The position numbers and the translations under genes are program-made. This document shows positions 11,522-21,990 of a DNA stretch of 64,000 bases, piece by piece (the first letter of the stretch is position 1; the number at the start of each line of letters is the position of its first letter). The notes beneath the pieces were generated by a model. It was not told the DNA's origin. It did not search any database and was given only the letters and a program-made list of their open reading frames with translations. This stretch comes from Mimachlamys varia (lineage: Eukaryota; Mollusca; Bivalvia; Pectinida; Pectinidae), in assembly GCA_947623455.1 (NCBI GenBank), contig OX392534.1, positions 34,663,426 through 34,727,425 of the forward strand, written 5' to 3'.

Positions 11522-11755
11522 TTAATATTGAACTCCAGTCTTGCCACTTTTTTTCACGTCTTCGTCTGTCCTCAATGTAAAACTCTCTGCGCTGACTTCA
11601 GCAGCTATTGCTTTCCAAAGTTTCTTTTTCCTATCATTCGTGACGGTGTCAGAAAATTTGCCCATTAGAATGTCTCGGTGGGCTGAAACACCTTTCAACA
11701 AACATTCCAACTCATTAGTCGTGTAGTTTGGCTTTCTTTTCCTGTTACTTGCCAT
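11522..11755 (-). pseudogene. Harbinger second ORF: Myb/SANT-like DNA-binding protein, frameshifted
   Basis: The ORF starts MASNRKRKPNYTTNELECLL (ATG complement at 11753-11755) and continues with a Myb/SANT-like helix set (LLKGVSAHRDILMGKFSD...KKKLWKAIAAEV). It then reaches RTDEDVKK, where the family normally continues as KKWQDL. A run of seven A (minus strand, about 11548-11554) puts KWQDW in the next frame, so one base has been lost. The protein is normally about twice as long. In PIF/Harbinger elements this partner imports the transposase and binds the element ends. It is convergent with the transposase, as expected. Confidence 0.82.
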
Positions 11756-12087
11756 CTTCGATCAGCTCTACTGTACATGTGTGGCCACTGTTAGCGCGCT
11801 TTGTCAACAAATAACAACATCAGTGTTAATCAAAAGCTTATAGACGCAGTGTATTACAAACGCAACAAAGACGCCGTGATGCAGGTAGTCGTCGATCCGG
11901 AAGGCGGTGAAGGGAATTTTCCGGAAAAAATCCCGCTCTTAACCTCGTGTTCTTAAGAATGGTTTACGCTACGAAAAGCTACTTACGAGTGCCTTTCAGT
12001 TACACTCTTACCATAATCTTTGTGTCATCTTAAGACACCCTTAAGTGCTTACTTAAGAATGATGTTTCAGTTACAGGCCCCCGGTCC

Positions 12088-12963
12088 GTTGCCGGTGTCT
12101 GATTTGACCGGCTTGAGTGTTCGGATCCTGGACTACAATCGGGAGTTCCCCACCGTTCAATCAATCGAATGCCCGTTTCTTTTTTCACCCCTGTTGGTCT
12201 TCCCACCATCCATCCTTTAACACACTTCTTATAATGAAATTGTGGATATCGAAAACCGTGGTGAAAATTCATTTGCATATATATTGCCTTGTATCTAATA
12301 AGAAAAATCTGTTTAACTAAAAAGTGCAAATCATGCTACATATAACGTTTATTTTTGAATCTACTAACTTCACTTTTCTTTTGAATCGATGAACTTGAAA
12401 TGTCCTTTTAAATTATTTAAGTTTTAAATTAATTAAGTTTTTACTTAAAGTATGGCCTTCATTGTTATCTCCCCTGTCGTACCCTGAGGACGTAGGATGT
12501 ACGTTTGACTGTTACTGTAAGTATTACCTCCCCTACGTCAGGTTGTTCATACAAATAACAGACAGATAAACAGAATTAGATAATTTTGAAATAAAAATTC
12601 TACATATTTAGCTATTACCGCACAATCGGTCATTCTAAATGAAATGTTTTTCTACAACATAGTAATAATAATATATTTTTTAATTTTGTCAATGTGAGGC
12701 ATCAATGCTGACAAAACAGCCAAAAATAGTCGTGTGCAATTACAATAAGCAATATGGTGTACTATCATTCAAGGCTAGTTGCAATATATAAGTAATCCCC
12801 ACTGCCCAGGTCCAATACCAGGGCTTTGCCCTCGAACCATAAATGGCTATCCATATTATATATGTGTCATATAGTAGTTATATATTTAAAGTTCAGTATA
12901 AATCTTATTTTCTAAAATATAAGGTTTCCTTTTGGGTCACCGCAAACCGTCCATTATGCTTAA
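12088..12963. other. No gene recognised
   Basis: A GC-richer block at 12088-12190 and its partner at 8505-8624 are the sequence into which the Harbinger element inserted. Joined, they read as one block I cannot identify. The rest is AT-rich with no supported ORF. Confidence 0.6.
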
Positions 12964-13343
12964 AGAGTAACTGTAGTGCTGAACCATCTTTTGTGTATGG
13001 AAAGATTGGTATGTAATAAGTGAGATAATTCTCACGAAAATTTTTTTTTTTGAAAAAATTACGAAGTTTTGACCATTTTTCTAAATTTCACACCTGAACG
13101 CAAAACAGAAAATCTCCGATTTTGCAATACGACCGGAAGTGACGTCACAACGGTGACCGCACTGATAGACTTGAGTAGTTATTATATTAAAATTATATGA
13201 ATCGTATCACAACTTGTTATTTGTAGAGAGTCTTATATTTAAGAATATGACACTTCTTATATATCAAGGCTGTATATAGTTCATTTATGACCCTACTGAT
13301 AGTTCCAAGGTGTTGTATGCCCCAGGGGGCCGTAATTAGTGGT

Positions 13344-13368
13344 GGGGGGGGGGGGGGGGGGGGGGGGG
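13344..13368 (+). repeat. Homopolymer run of 25 G
   Basis: An uninterrupted G run follows gtggt inside the TTAA element. A C run of about 16 at 14114-14129 lies on the same strand. Such runs are prone to length error in assemblies. Confidence 0.95.
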
Positions 13369-13530
13369 TTGAGAGTTCCACAGGTGTACAGGTGTGCGGC
13401 ACAACTTGGTCATGATCACTCGACCATAAATCAATTACCGCCGGACTCGCTAATATGATTAACAGGTTATTATTTTGTGGAAAAACTTTAAGACTTCAAA
13501 ACATACACTTGATGTTAATGATAATGAAAG

Positions 13531-13620
13531 TAATTGCAAAATTTCAGCTTGATACGTCAAGCGGTTAAATTTCACAAAAAATTAAACCGTTTGACGTATC
13601 AAGCTGAAATTTGGCAATTA
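13531..13620. repeat. 90-bp near-perfect hairpin
   Basis: The left arm reads taattgcaaaatttcagctt then gatacgtcaagcggttaaat. The right arm reads attaaaccgtttgacgtatc then aagctgaaatttggcaatta. The arms are about 38-40 bases with a few mismatches and a loop of about ten bases. It sits inside the TTAA-flanked element. Confidence 0.9.
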
Positions 13621-14309
13621 TTTTCAATATGGTTTTAGATGATTAATAACATAAAAAGAAAATAAGAAAATTCAGCTTTTTTTATATTTTATTTTAATTA
13701 TCATATTTCGCTATATTATCTATATATTTAGATGACTATTCTCCTGGCCACAAGTGCCTGTGGTTTTAATCTGCATTTTATTCATTTATGTTAAAAATAA
13801 AATATGGAAAAAAAACCTGTGATACAGACATATCAGGCATGTATATGTGCATATACGTCCCTGAGACATATCAAGCAAGTTTTCAACAGAACTTTTCTCG
13901 TTGAATAGAAGAGTCAAATACGAAATTAAAAAGTGTCATATACTGTGTGAGTTGACGATGGGTTATGGAGATTTCAAAAGATGCACGTGCACTCGATAGT
14001 CTATGTTCCAGTCGAGAACTAGCTACAGATTTAGAGTACACATTTTGAAGTTATAAAGAGGTGATAATAACCGCAACATACTCAACTATTACAAGATAGT
14101 TAAACTTTGATAGCCCCCCCCCCCCCCCCTCTCCAATGCTAATTACTTGCTATTTGAGAAACAAGTTACCTGTGAAGTTATCGAACTGACCAGGTAGATT
14201 ATCCCGCTAATCCGATTACGTAGTATAATGGACACTAACATGAGATGTACAATATTCAAAGGTATTATTATAAGAGTCACTCTTGAATCGTTGGATAAAT
14301 GATATGTAT

Positions 14310-14337
14310 AACCAGGGACATATACGTCCCTGGTATA
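14310..14337. repeat. Short palindrome inside the TTAA element
   Basis: The sequence ccagggacatatacgtccctgg is almost a perfect palindrome. The related words catatacgtccctgagacatat occur about 450 bp upstream (13850). Confidence 0.75.
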
Positions 14338-15235
14338 ACTGACATTATAAATGACACAGAGTATTACATTATGATAGCGCATATATATATATGGGCCCAT
14401 TAAAATTAATTTGAACAATCAATAAACACTAAATTTATGAAAGGTTCAAAATAAAGTTATTTCAATGACGATTTCAGACTATTCTCCCGACCCTTTTATT
14501 ATGGTACGTCCCTTGATTTCATTGTATAATACATTTTAGCGGTTCGCGGTACGCTTAATTAGCTTGTGGCAAAACAGGTAAAAAACCAAACTTCAACCTG
14601 TCGTAACTTTGTAACCGGTCCGTTGCTTTCGATGCGGTTTTCGACAATGTATTAATGCCGACACAACGATTCTGATCATTTCAGTTTCTATTTGCACTAC
14701 AGTTACTCTTTAAATATTACATACTAATCCTAAATAACAAAATTGACATGTACGACCTCTATATTTCTTCCGTTATTTTTCTAATGTATCTGTTGGATTT
14801 TTCGAAAAATGAACATTTTGGATTTTTTTTAATTGTTGACAGCTAAACTGTATTTTTTCAGCAAATTTTTATGATCGTTAACATCTTCTGAAATAAAACT
14901 ATATCATCAGCAATTGATATAATTGATATCTTTGCAATTAAAATTAAGTACGCTTTCCTTATTATTAAAAAGAAAAGAAAACAGCATGGGCTACTTCTTT
15001 AATAGTATGAAACAATTTCAGCAGAATTGGTGCAAAGCATATATTTATTCAATTAGATATTACGCTCCTGGCCTACTCTCAATATCGTTATAAAACGGAT
15101 AGGTCGAAGCATAGAGCCAAGTCAAATCACCGCTGTAAAAATATAATTTTATGTGTAAACTGGAAGGCTGTGTGTACATTTTCTTGTAATTCTCGTCGAC
15201 TGAAAGGTCGTATACTATAAGGACATGGGCGGATG

Positions 15236-15322
15236 CACAGGGACCTGAGAATTTGTTAAAATTACTCTAAATGGCCTATTTAAGGTCCAAAACTAGCTGT
15301 AACAAATTGTCAGGTCCCTGTG
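15236..15322. mobile_element. 87-bp hAT-like MITE with 8-bp target duplication
   Basis: The left arm cacagggacctgagaatttg is mirrored by caaattgtcaggtccctgtg, giving arms of about 22 bases with one or two mismatches and a 40-base middle. The flanking octamer ggcggatg is identical on both sides (15228-15235, 15323-15330). An 8-bp duplication and a CA-type terminus fit a hAT-derived MITE. Confidence 0.88.
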
Positions 15323-15879
15323 GGCGGATGTACAACCGTCAAAATCAAATCATTTTCTTGGATGAGAGTTGTTTCCCTTCGAACACAAACGATTGTCTGG
15401 AGAACGCTGATTTGTACTTGACCTGTACTTGACTTATATGTATAAAATTGAAGGATGTGTGTACATTCTCTTGTTAGAAGTTGAATTGTGTATGAATATG
15501 ACTCGATTCCCGCGATGACGAAACACTTTTGTTGTTGATGTTATTAGTATAAACTTTATTTCATTCAATATACATCCTTTACATTCAATACAGTGAACAC
15601 ACTTAGGGATTAATTGGATTCGGAAACAAGTGTTAAACACTTATGTAGAATCCGTCTCAAGTCAGTAAACACATGAATTTAAATGACACATGATGTAGTT
15701 GATGTATATATATATATATGTATACGAAAACAGTAACATAATTACAGAAAAAAAGTTGGATAGGAGAGTGGAAAAGGGTTTTGAGGGAGGAGGGGGGGGG
15801 GGCAAACTGAAACAACGAGAACAGAAAGTTTTCGACAACTGTGCGATGAGATAAAAGATAAATCAAAACAGGAAATAGG

Positions 15880-16235
15880 AGCATGAACATCAGACCAATC
15901 TCTTGGTGCTAATTATAAAATTTTGTACACATAAGAAGATTAGAGCATTTTGATCATTAGTCAGTTCAACATTCCCAAACAACAGTACTCGAGTTGTGAT
16001 AGGACAGGTTATTTCAATAAAGATTCGTGCTCGAAGTTGAGAGTAACGACGACAGCGTAACAAGAAGTGTTCATTGGTTTCTGTTATTACACGGACAGAG
16101 AGGACTGTCAATAAGATTTCTATGGAACAAGTAAAATTTGAGAGAACTGAACTCCATCCTTAATCTGGCATGGATAATCTGACCCATCCTAGGCCTGCTA
16201 CCGTTATAATAGAAAGAAGGGACAATAATATTAGG
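15880..16235 (-). pseudogene. Non-LTR retrotransposon (LINE) C-terminal relic
   Basis: On the minus strand, frames carry GQIIHARLRMEFSSLKF, then NLIDSPLCPC and, after a frameshift, ETNEHFLLRCRRYSQLR. This is the typical end of LINE ORF2, with a CPC...H...C zinc-knuckle-like motif. No RT or endonuclease remains here, so this is a truncated, decayed copy. It is a different copy from the element at 33-36.7 kb, although the C-terminal motif is of the same kind. Confidence 0.7.
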
Positions 16236-16239
16236 TTCA

Positions 16240-17511
16240 TTTAAATGTTTTTCAAGTCTGATGTTATTGTTGTTTATTGATTGGTTGATTAACTGGTAGA
16301 TGACTTATTGTTCTTTGACTTCTGTGATTTTATCATTGTCAATGTTTTGTCGGAGAAGGTCAATACATTTGCCATCAATAGTTGCTTCTCAACTCGTCCA
16401 CTAATCCGGACATCTGTTCCCGGCATTCCGTGTAAGATGGCGGTTCCATTTTTACGAAATAGCTCTGTGACGTCATACACTCTTCATATGATGGCGGCAA
16501 AGTGAAAACCTGCATACATTTTTCTGAAATGGAAAACAACACCATACTAAGCCATCTCCAATCAGAAAATCTTGCATGACTTTCAAACATACAGATAAAG
16601 TACCATATGGTTTATTTTGATGCTTACATAGTGTGTTCCATGTGTGTGAAAATGTATTTGGATTATTGTTATGAATAATCAATATACAATTATAGCCGTT
16701 CGATGAGGTCGATACAGGGTTTTATCAACCGAAGAAAAATATCGACCGAGGACGAAGTCCGAGCTTGATATTTTTTCTTAGGTCGATAATAAATGTTATA
16801 GAAAATATTTCTACAGTTTTGTAATGTAAAAGCAATATCATTTGTTATGAAAATATTGCTAGCATTGATATTGTTAGTTCATACCAGTTGGAATGTATTT
16901 TCGTTTCTTTATTCTATTGTATAATGTAGAATCTTATCTGTACTCACGTATAATTATCCATATTCTTTAACAGAATTCATTTATTGGCGCCTAGTGAAGT
17001 GCAACCATTATACCGGTAAATAACGTTACATAATGTATGTAGTGTCCCTCGCAAACATATCCGTTAAAGTTGTTTACTTTGACTGCGGGTCACTTCCGGT
17101 TCGATTGATCGATATTCTAGTTTATTTATATGGATAGAAATTATATTATATATTGTAAAAGTATGGGAATATTTCCGGGATTACATTGTGCTCATATTGT
17201 TGCTATGTTATTGTGTAATGCAGCAAATGATGCTATATAAGGCAACGTACATGTATGTTTGAATCAATCTGTAGGAGCTGAGACTGAGATTGATCAGGGG
17301 AGGTAACTCGTGTTAGCAGGTAACTTTTTAACTGCTAGATTTTTTATAAGAGTTTTCTCCTATAACTGTTACAATGACCATGAATTGGATATTGTGACGG
17401 AAAATAACGTTAGTTTAGTATCATTAATTAGTTCATGTAAATATCTTTGTATTCAGATTAGTCAAGTAATGTGAGCAGTCTGTAAAATAATTTAGGAAAT
17501 CTCGTTAGTGT
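16240..17511. other. No gene recognised; AT-rich
   Basis: A partly self-complementary patch at about 16700-16790 (ggtcgat and tcgacc words around gaccgaggacgaagtccgag) is probably an old repeat. Short open frames at 16289-16682 overlap on both strands and show no domain. Near 17296 the word ggggaggtaactcg occurs. Confidence 0.55.
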
Positions 17512-18080
17512 TTTATTGTAGTTATAAATAACGATACCATATTATAACTAGTGCCCGATCTTGAATAAGATTGACACAGGAAAACTTTATATAGCTTATT
17601 TATAAGTAGAATCTAATATAAATAAATGTCTGGTAACCTGTATCGGCCGCTATTTATTCATATGTTGACGTTAAATTGTTGTTTCCATCCTATAAGGTTT
17701 AGTTATATTAGTACATATTTATATAGTAGCCAGATTCACTGTAGTGTAGATTACATTATAGGCCAGCTCGTAATATTTTGGTGATAACTTTGACTTGCTG
17801 AATATTTATTCACGCTACCAAGTATTTCATTTATATTGTTCAGCGGTCAGAATTATACATGTAAGTTCACTGTAAGTTATGTGATAAATATAATCTCAAA
17901 CTCGTGTCAATGTAATTGGAATTGATTAAACTCGTTAAATAATTCATTTATGTCATTCGCCCAAAGGCTTGTGACATATTAAATTATTGAACTCGTTTGA
18001 TAAATTCCATATAACAACAACACACGTGTAATATCCTCTATATAATATATATTTGAGGAACATCTCTAAATTATAGCTAG

Positions 18081-18229
18081 TGTAACAGAGGTCATTATTT
18101 ACTTAAATGCCTCCGCTAGGAGTCGAACCCGGAACCTCTGGCTACTAGTCTTACGCTCAACCGATCGAGCTAAAGAGAAAATCTCCCTAGCTGAGCGGTA
18201 TATTGCAGCTAGTATTTACCAGGGTTACA
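18081..18229. mobile_element. 149-bp short inverted-repeat element carrying a tRNA-like promoter
   Basis: The insert starts tgtaacagagg and ends ccagggttaca. The terminal repeat is about 6 bp perfect (tgtaac/gttaca) with partial extension. The flanking ctag is duplicated (18077-18080, 18230-18233), and copy A has the empty site gctagcaatgcg. On the minus strand the middle carries an A-box-like tagctcgatcggttgagcg and a B-box-like ggttcgactcc at tRNA spacing. The stretch between them does not make a good anticodon arm, so this is tRNA-like and not a working tRNA gene. The combination of inverted ends and a Pol III promoter is unusual. Confidence 0.85.
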
Positions 18230-18387
18230 CTAGCAATGCGCCTTCTCTTTTGAACATGTAGGTACAACTGGGGAAATAAACGTGAAGTAGTTAAAAAAAA
18301 GGTCTCCCTAATATATTTCAAACAAATGATCATGGAGGTGCCGTCAGCACAGAAATACAAACACTTTTAAGATGTGATTTTTTTTAG

Positions 18388-18509
18388 TTGTGGTACGGAA
18401 CATTCCCATCGTAGATTTGTCGCAGAAAAACTGGACTTTCGATAGTATTGTCGTGTCGATCCCTCCACGGGATCGTTCGAGAATTGAAGAAGAAAATATC
18501 GCTTCTTTA
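18388..18509 (+). CDS. Exon-like segment, unknown protein (intact in copy B only)
   Basis: A T-rich tract ending ttttag precedes and a gtaagt donor follows. The 122-nt interval is open as 2 nt plus 40 codons (residues include RNIPIVDLSQKNWTFDSIVV and PRDRSRIEEENIASL). The matching segment in copy A (3067-3189) has a frameshift. No domain is recognised and no partner exon was found. The minus strand is also open over much of this interval, so this may be chance. Confidence 0.28.
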
Positions 18510-19472
18510 GTAAGTTTAATGTCAGTGATAATTTTTACCTATCCATCGCAACGATTGCACTACTTACGGTTTTTACTAATTCAATTTTTTTTTCAAGTGA
18601 ATACAAATCATATGTATAGTGAGCGTAATAAGGTACATGTACATCGCAACGTCTCTTCAAGATGCAGTATATATGGTGTTAACATTTAATTATGATCTTG
18701 AAGAATTTTACAAGGTGTCAATCTATTGTATACCTTCCCTAATGGAGATACAAATTAATTCTGGTAATTTTTTCGTCAAATTGGTATAAATAAAAAGTTG
18801 GTTGCCTGGTTTACTGGGCGTATCACTATTATGACTCCCGTAGGTGTTTTGTCGTCCTGACTTATGTCAAAATATGTAGCAGTATAAAGATAAAATGCTA
18901 CCATCTACCTGTCTTATCCAGGTGAATTCACTGACCAATCCACTAATTAGTGTCACTATTTTAATAATCAATATGTAACTATCACAAAAATATTTGCTGT
19001 TTTACACGTTTTGAGTTTTGAGCGTGTAGCTATTGAATGTGTGTGAATCTAGCCATCGTGTTCAAGTATTATTGAATCTATCATACTCGTTTATAAAAAT
19101 TAAATTCATTTAATTCTTTAACAGTCACCTGCCGCTGCAATCAATGCAAACAGCATGTGCCGTAACTAGGTGAGTCATTTGTTTACGAACGTAGCAGATA
19201 GAGTCCGTGGGAATATGACCTCCCTCACAAAGTTACAAAACTCATTTACATGTTTATTATTCATAAGTTAAATCCTTTTCATGGAAAGGAAATATTTTAA
19301 AGGAAATTGTCTGTCTACATGATATGAAATATGATACTCTTTCCTTGAATTTTTTTTAAAAAATATTAGAAAAAAAAAACAAAAACAAAAAACAGAGAAA
19401 ACAACGGAAAACGAAAACGCTTTGTTATTCCTAATTGATACAACTTTCACTTTTATGTTTAGATATACAACC

Positions 19473-19712
19473 TTACATATACCAGTTTTCATAAACAAAA
19501 CCGTCCTTACCCGTATCAACAGTTACGGCAGTTGCGTTCATTCCCTCATGTTTATCTTGTGACGTCATATCTGGTTTCCTTGGAGCACGTCTTCTATCAG
19601 TTTGCCAACGCCGACATGCAGTATGTGAGATCATGACTTTGGAGAGAAAGTATCCAATAATCACAACGACCACCACAGCTAGACAAGCAAGCCAACCAGG
19701 CATCTCAGTCAT
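19473..19712 (-). CDS. Small single-pass membrane peptide, copy B
   Basis: The 79-residue ORF starts MTEMPGW and contains the same membrane helix and basic RRWQTDRRRAPRKPD stretch as the copy-A ORF. It stops soon after GFVYENWY. In this copy a good splice donor (gtaagg) overlaps the last codons (about 19478-19483), so the real exon may end at ENWY and continue elsewhere. Replacement differences from copy A are I/M, A/G, F/V, V/A and G/D. About nine others are silent, a ratio that fits weak to moderate purifying selection. The flanking non-coding sequence further left is nearly identical between copies, so silent divergence here is oddly high. Confidence 0.5.
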   Translation of the reverse strand: MTEMPGWLACLAVVVVVIIGYFLSKVMISHTACRRWQTDRRRAPRKPDMTSQDKHEGMNATAVTVDTGKDGFVYENWYM

Positions 19713-19851
19713 CTTTTACTGCTTGTCTGTACAAACTCCACTGTCCCTTTTTAAACGGAAGAAGGAAACAATTTAAGGCCATATTATACCGTATCATCGT
19801 TGCAGCGGGAATGTAATCTATTTTTGTGTGTGTACACCTAGTAACACAAGT

Positions 19852-20095
19852 ATGATTGGTGCAGTGGATAGCGCACTTGTCATTCACCAAGGCGGCCGGG
19901 GTTCGATTTCTCGACCGGACGTGAAAAGGTATGGGGTCACCTGCCCGACCACGTGGGTTTTCTCCCGGTACTCCGGTTTCCTCCCACAATTAGACCCATC
20001 GCGCGCTAACATCCGGGCCACCAAGAGTGATTAATATAAGTTGTAGAACTTTGTTTCATAATTGTTGTAAATAGATAAAGTTTATATAAAATGAA
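19852..20095 (+). mobile_element. tRNA-derived SINE, family 1 copy 1
   Basis: The tRNA-like head has an A-box region gtgcagtggatagcgcactt and a B box ggttcgatttc (19900-19910). A central domain follows with tggggtcacctgcccgacca, cgtgggttttctcccggtac and tccggtttcctcccacaatt. The 3' part ends in ttgtagaactttgtttcata and attgttgtaaatagataaag. The central cgtgggttttctcc...tccggtttcctccc segment resembles a deeply conserved SINE domain seen in molluscs and other animals (recognition, not checked). A second copy lies inverted at 21744-21990. Confidence 0.88.
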
Positions 20096-20269
20096 TTTTT
20101 CAGTTTCGAGCTGCAATAAGGCATATTAACAATCACGTAAGAAAGAACACATACAAGCAGCTGACTTACTGTAAATGTACATATTTTAGCGGATATTTTG
20201 TTATAAAATGATTTTTGCGCTGAAAGCATTTTGCTAATTTATGATTGCGCTATTTACAAGTTTTGTATA

Positions 20270-20460
20270 ATACTTCGATGAAACAGAAGACGCTTACTCT
20301 TCCGGAACACCTGGTCTTATTCTCTTGTTCTTTTACGAGTGTCTCCATGTAAATCTTTCCTTTGTTCCTATTTTGCCTCTATTTTAATCAATTTTGAGTT
20401 CGGATTATGGTTTTGTTAACGCTTTGATATCTCGGATTTTTTCTACAGCAAGTCTTGAGT
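20270..20460 (+). repeat. Family A repeat, copy 2 (3' half only)
   Basis: It starts near gatgaaacagaagacgcttactcttccgg-type text (first bases at about 20276) and keeps the cctggtcttattctct, gtctccatgtaaatcttt and attttgcctct landmarks. The last match is near ggttttgttaacgctttg. Confidence 0.85.
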
Positions 20461-21515
20461 GCGCCAATTTATCATTTTACTTATTTGTTTGAATTCGGTT
20501 ACTCGCTAAAATTTGTGAGCGTCAAATTAAGTACGTTTACAGTTAATGAAAAATAATAAAGTATTTGTAAAACAGATTCTGTCAACAAATGTATACGTTT
20601 TCATTATTAAAAGGCCTTTTTTGTGACATTGCCCTCCTTACGTTAAATATGAAGCCGTCGGGGCGACAGCTGCTGGTGTAAGTCGCCTACAGTTTTTTTC
20701 TTTAACTTTAACTTATTCTGTGACTCAACGAAATGCAGCACGGCCACTACACGAAAGGGATGACTTGTCACATTTTCGTTAATAAAGACAATAAATATCG
20801 GACAACAATGACGTAAATGGCCCAGCGCCATCTATCGCTGACCTGAGGAGAATGGAGATTTTACAAGTTGTGGACGATAGGGCAGATTTGTTATCATACG
20901 AAATATTGAAAGGAAGGCACAGTAACCCTTTGAACTGAATTTCCCAACGTTCAAGAATGTTATAACTTAGAGCGAGGTACAAACATGATATGCATGTGTT
21001 ACCGTGTTTAATGATCATTTTCGGAACAATATATTGCCATAATTTCAATGGCACCATTTCAATGGATAAACTACCCAACATTGTGAGCTGAATAACCAAC
21101 ACACAGGGTCAGGGTTACTCCTTGTCATTATAATGTATTTTAAATAGTATTAAGCAAATTTGCTCTGTCATCCAAAAGTAATAGGAATACCTCTACAGGC
21201 TAAATGCTTTTTAACAAGAACGACAAAAAGTACAGAGAGAGTCAATATTTTTTATCGTATTTTATTTTGAATATAACTAGGCTAAATGATAAGATTGTTA
21301 TACAAATAAAAATTGGAACAAAAATTTATTCATACAAAAACTATACATTAAAATCATGTTAACAGACTGAACAAAAGACACATACGCTAGGAACGTTTTC
21401 AATGATTTTTTTAAATATTGATAATTCTTTTTGAAAATGTGACAATTCCTATGTTTTAAAGAAATCAGAGGATATCGAAGAACTAACAATCTATTAAGCT
21501 TGGAGCAAAATATGA
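20460..21515. other. No gene recognised
   Basis: Open frames at 20643-21102 and 21298-21489 (minus) are AT-rich, have no domain and lack any paralogue in the window. A short repeat pair, ttcaatggcaccatttcaat, lies near 21047. Confidence 0.55.
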
Positions 21516-21645
21516 ACTAAGAAAAGATTTACATGGAAACCATTGAAAACGTAGGAACTAAATAAGCCAAAGTGTTCCGGAAGAGTAAGCGTCTTCTGCT
21601 TCATCTACGACATCCGCCGTGTAAATCTTGGTCAGCAGTTAAATT
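21516..21645 (-). repeat. Family A repeat, copy 3 (fragment)
   Basis: The reverse-complement landmarks agatttacatggaaaccat, gtgttccggaagagtaagcg and tcttctgcttcatctacgac are present, ending near tgtaaatcttggtcagca. Confidence 0.85.
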
Positions 21646-21743
21646 GACAATATAAGGGATATATAGTGACACACAATTATATAAAAGATGAAAAATGTAC
21701 TGCTATCAACTTAAACGGGACATCTTACTCTTGGGTCAAATGG

Positions 21744-21990
21744 GAATATATAAACTTAATTTATTTTACAACAATTACGAAACAAGGTATACAACTTATA
21801 TTTATCACTCTTGTTTGCCCGGATGCAAGCACGCGAGGGGTCTAATTGTGGGAGAAAACCGGAGTACCTAGAGAAAAACCCACGTGGTCGGGAAGGTGAC
21901 CCCATACCTTTTCACGTCCGTCGGGGAATCGAACCCCGTCAACCTTGGTGAACGGCAAGTGCGCTATCCACTGCACAACCCGACCACCCA
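21744..21990 (-). mobile_element. tRNA-derived SINE, family 1 copy 2 (inverted)
   Basis: The reverse complement matches 19852-20095 over its whole length: gtgcagtggatagcgcactt, ggttcgattcccc, gtatggggtcacctt, cgtgggtttttctctaggta, and a tail with taagttgtataccttgttt. The B box here (ggttcgattcc) is closer to consensus than in copy 1. Confidence 0.88.

Larger units (their letters stand above)
8631..12081 (+). mobile_element. PIF/Harbinger DNA transposon, 3451 bp, complete with both termini
   Basis: The left end ggggcctgtaactgaaa is matched by the exact reverse complement at the right end (tttcagttacaggcccc). The hexamer cggtcc directly flanks both ends (8625-8630, 12082-12087). That is longer than the 3-bp duplication usual for the superfamily, so the exact boundary could differ by a few bases. 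Inside are a plus-strand DDE transposase (8945-10013) and a minus-strand Myb/SANT-like ORF (11522-11755). This is the standard two-gene convergent layout of PIF/Harbinger. Both ORFs are frameshifted, so the copy cannot mobilise itself. A degenerate tandem repeat fills much of the space between the genes. Confidence 0.93.
12964..14709. mobile_element. TTAA-flanked non-autonomous DNA transposon (Kolobok- or piggyBac-like)
   Basis: The left end agagtaactgtagtgc (12964) is mirrored by gcactacagttactct (ending 14709). Each end is directly flanked by TTAA (12960-12963 and 14710-14713), the target of Kolobok and piggyBac elements. The 1746-bp interior has no transposase. It holds a run of 25 G (13344-13368), a run of about 16 C (14114-14129) and a strong central hairpin (13531-13620). 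The AGAG terminus leans towards Kolobok, but the assignment is uncertain. Confidence 0.82.
17512..19817 (+). repeat. Segmental duplication, copy B
   Basis: It is collinear with copy A (1-4493) but lacks the 1421-bp hAT-like insertion and the block at 2136-3019. It has its own 149-bp insertion at 18081-18229. It also lacks about 30 bp found in copy A near 163-215 (aacaggtaaactg...taatttataagc). Similarity ends just after gcagcgggaatgtaatct near 19818, where a SINE begins shortly afterwards. Confidence 0.92.

Noticed and set aside
18110..18180. Functional tRNA gene on the minus strand
   Set aside because: A and B boxes are good but the anticodon arm does not pair and the segment lies in a mobile element with its own target duplication.
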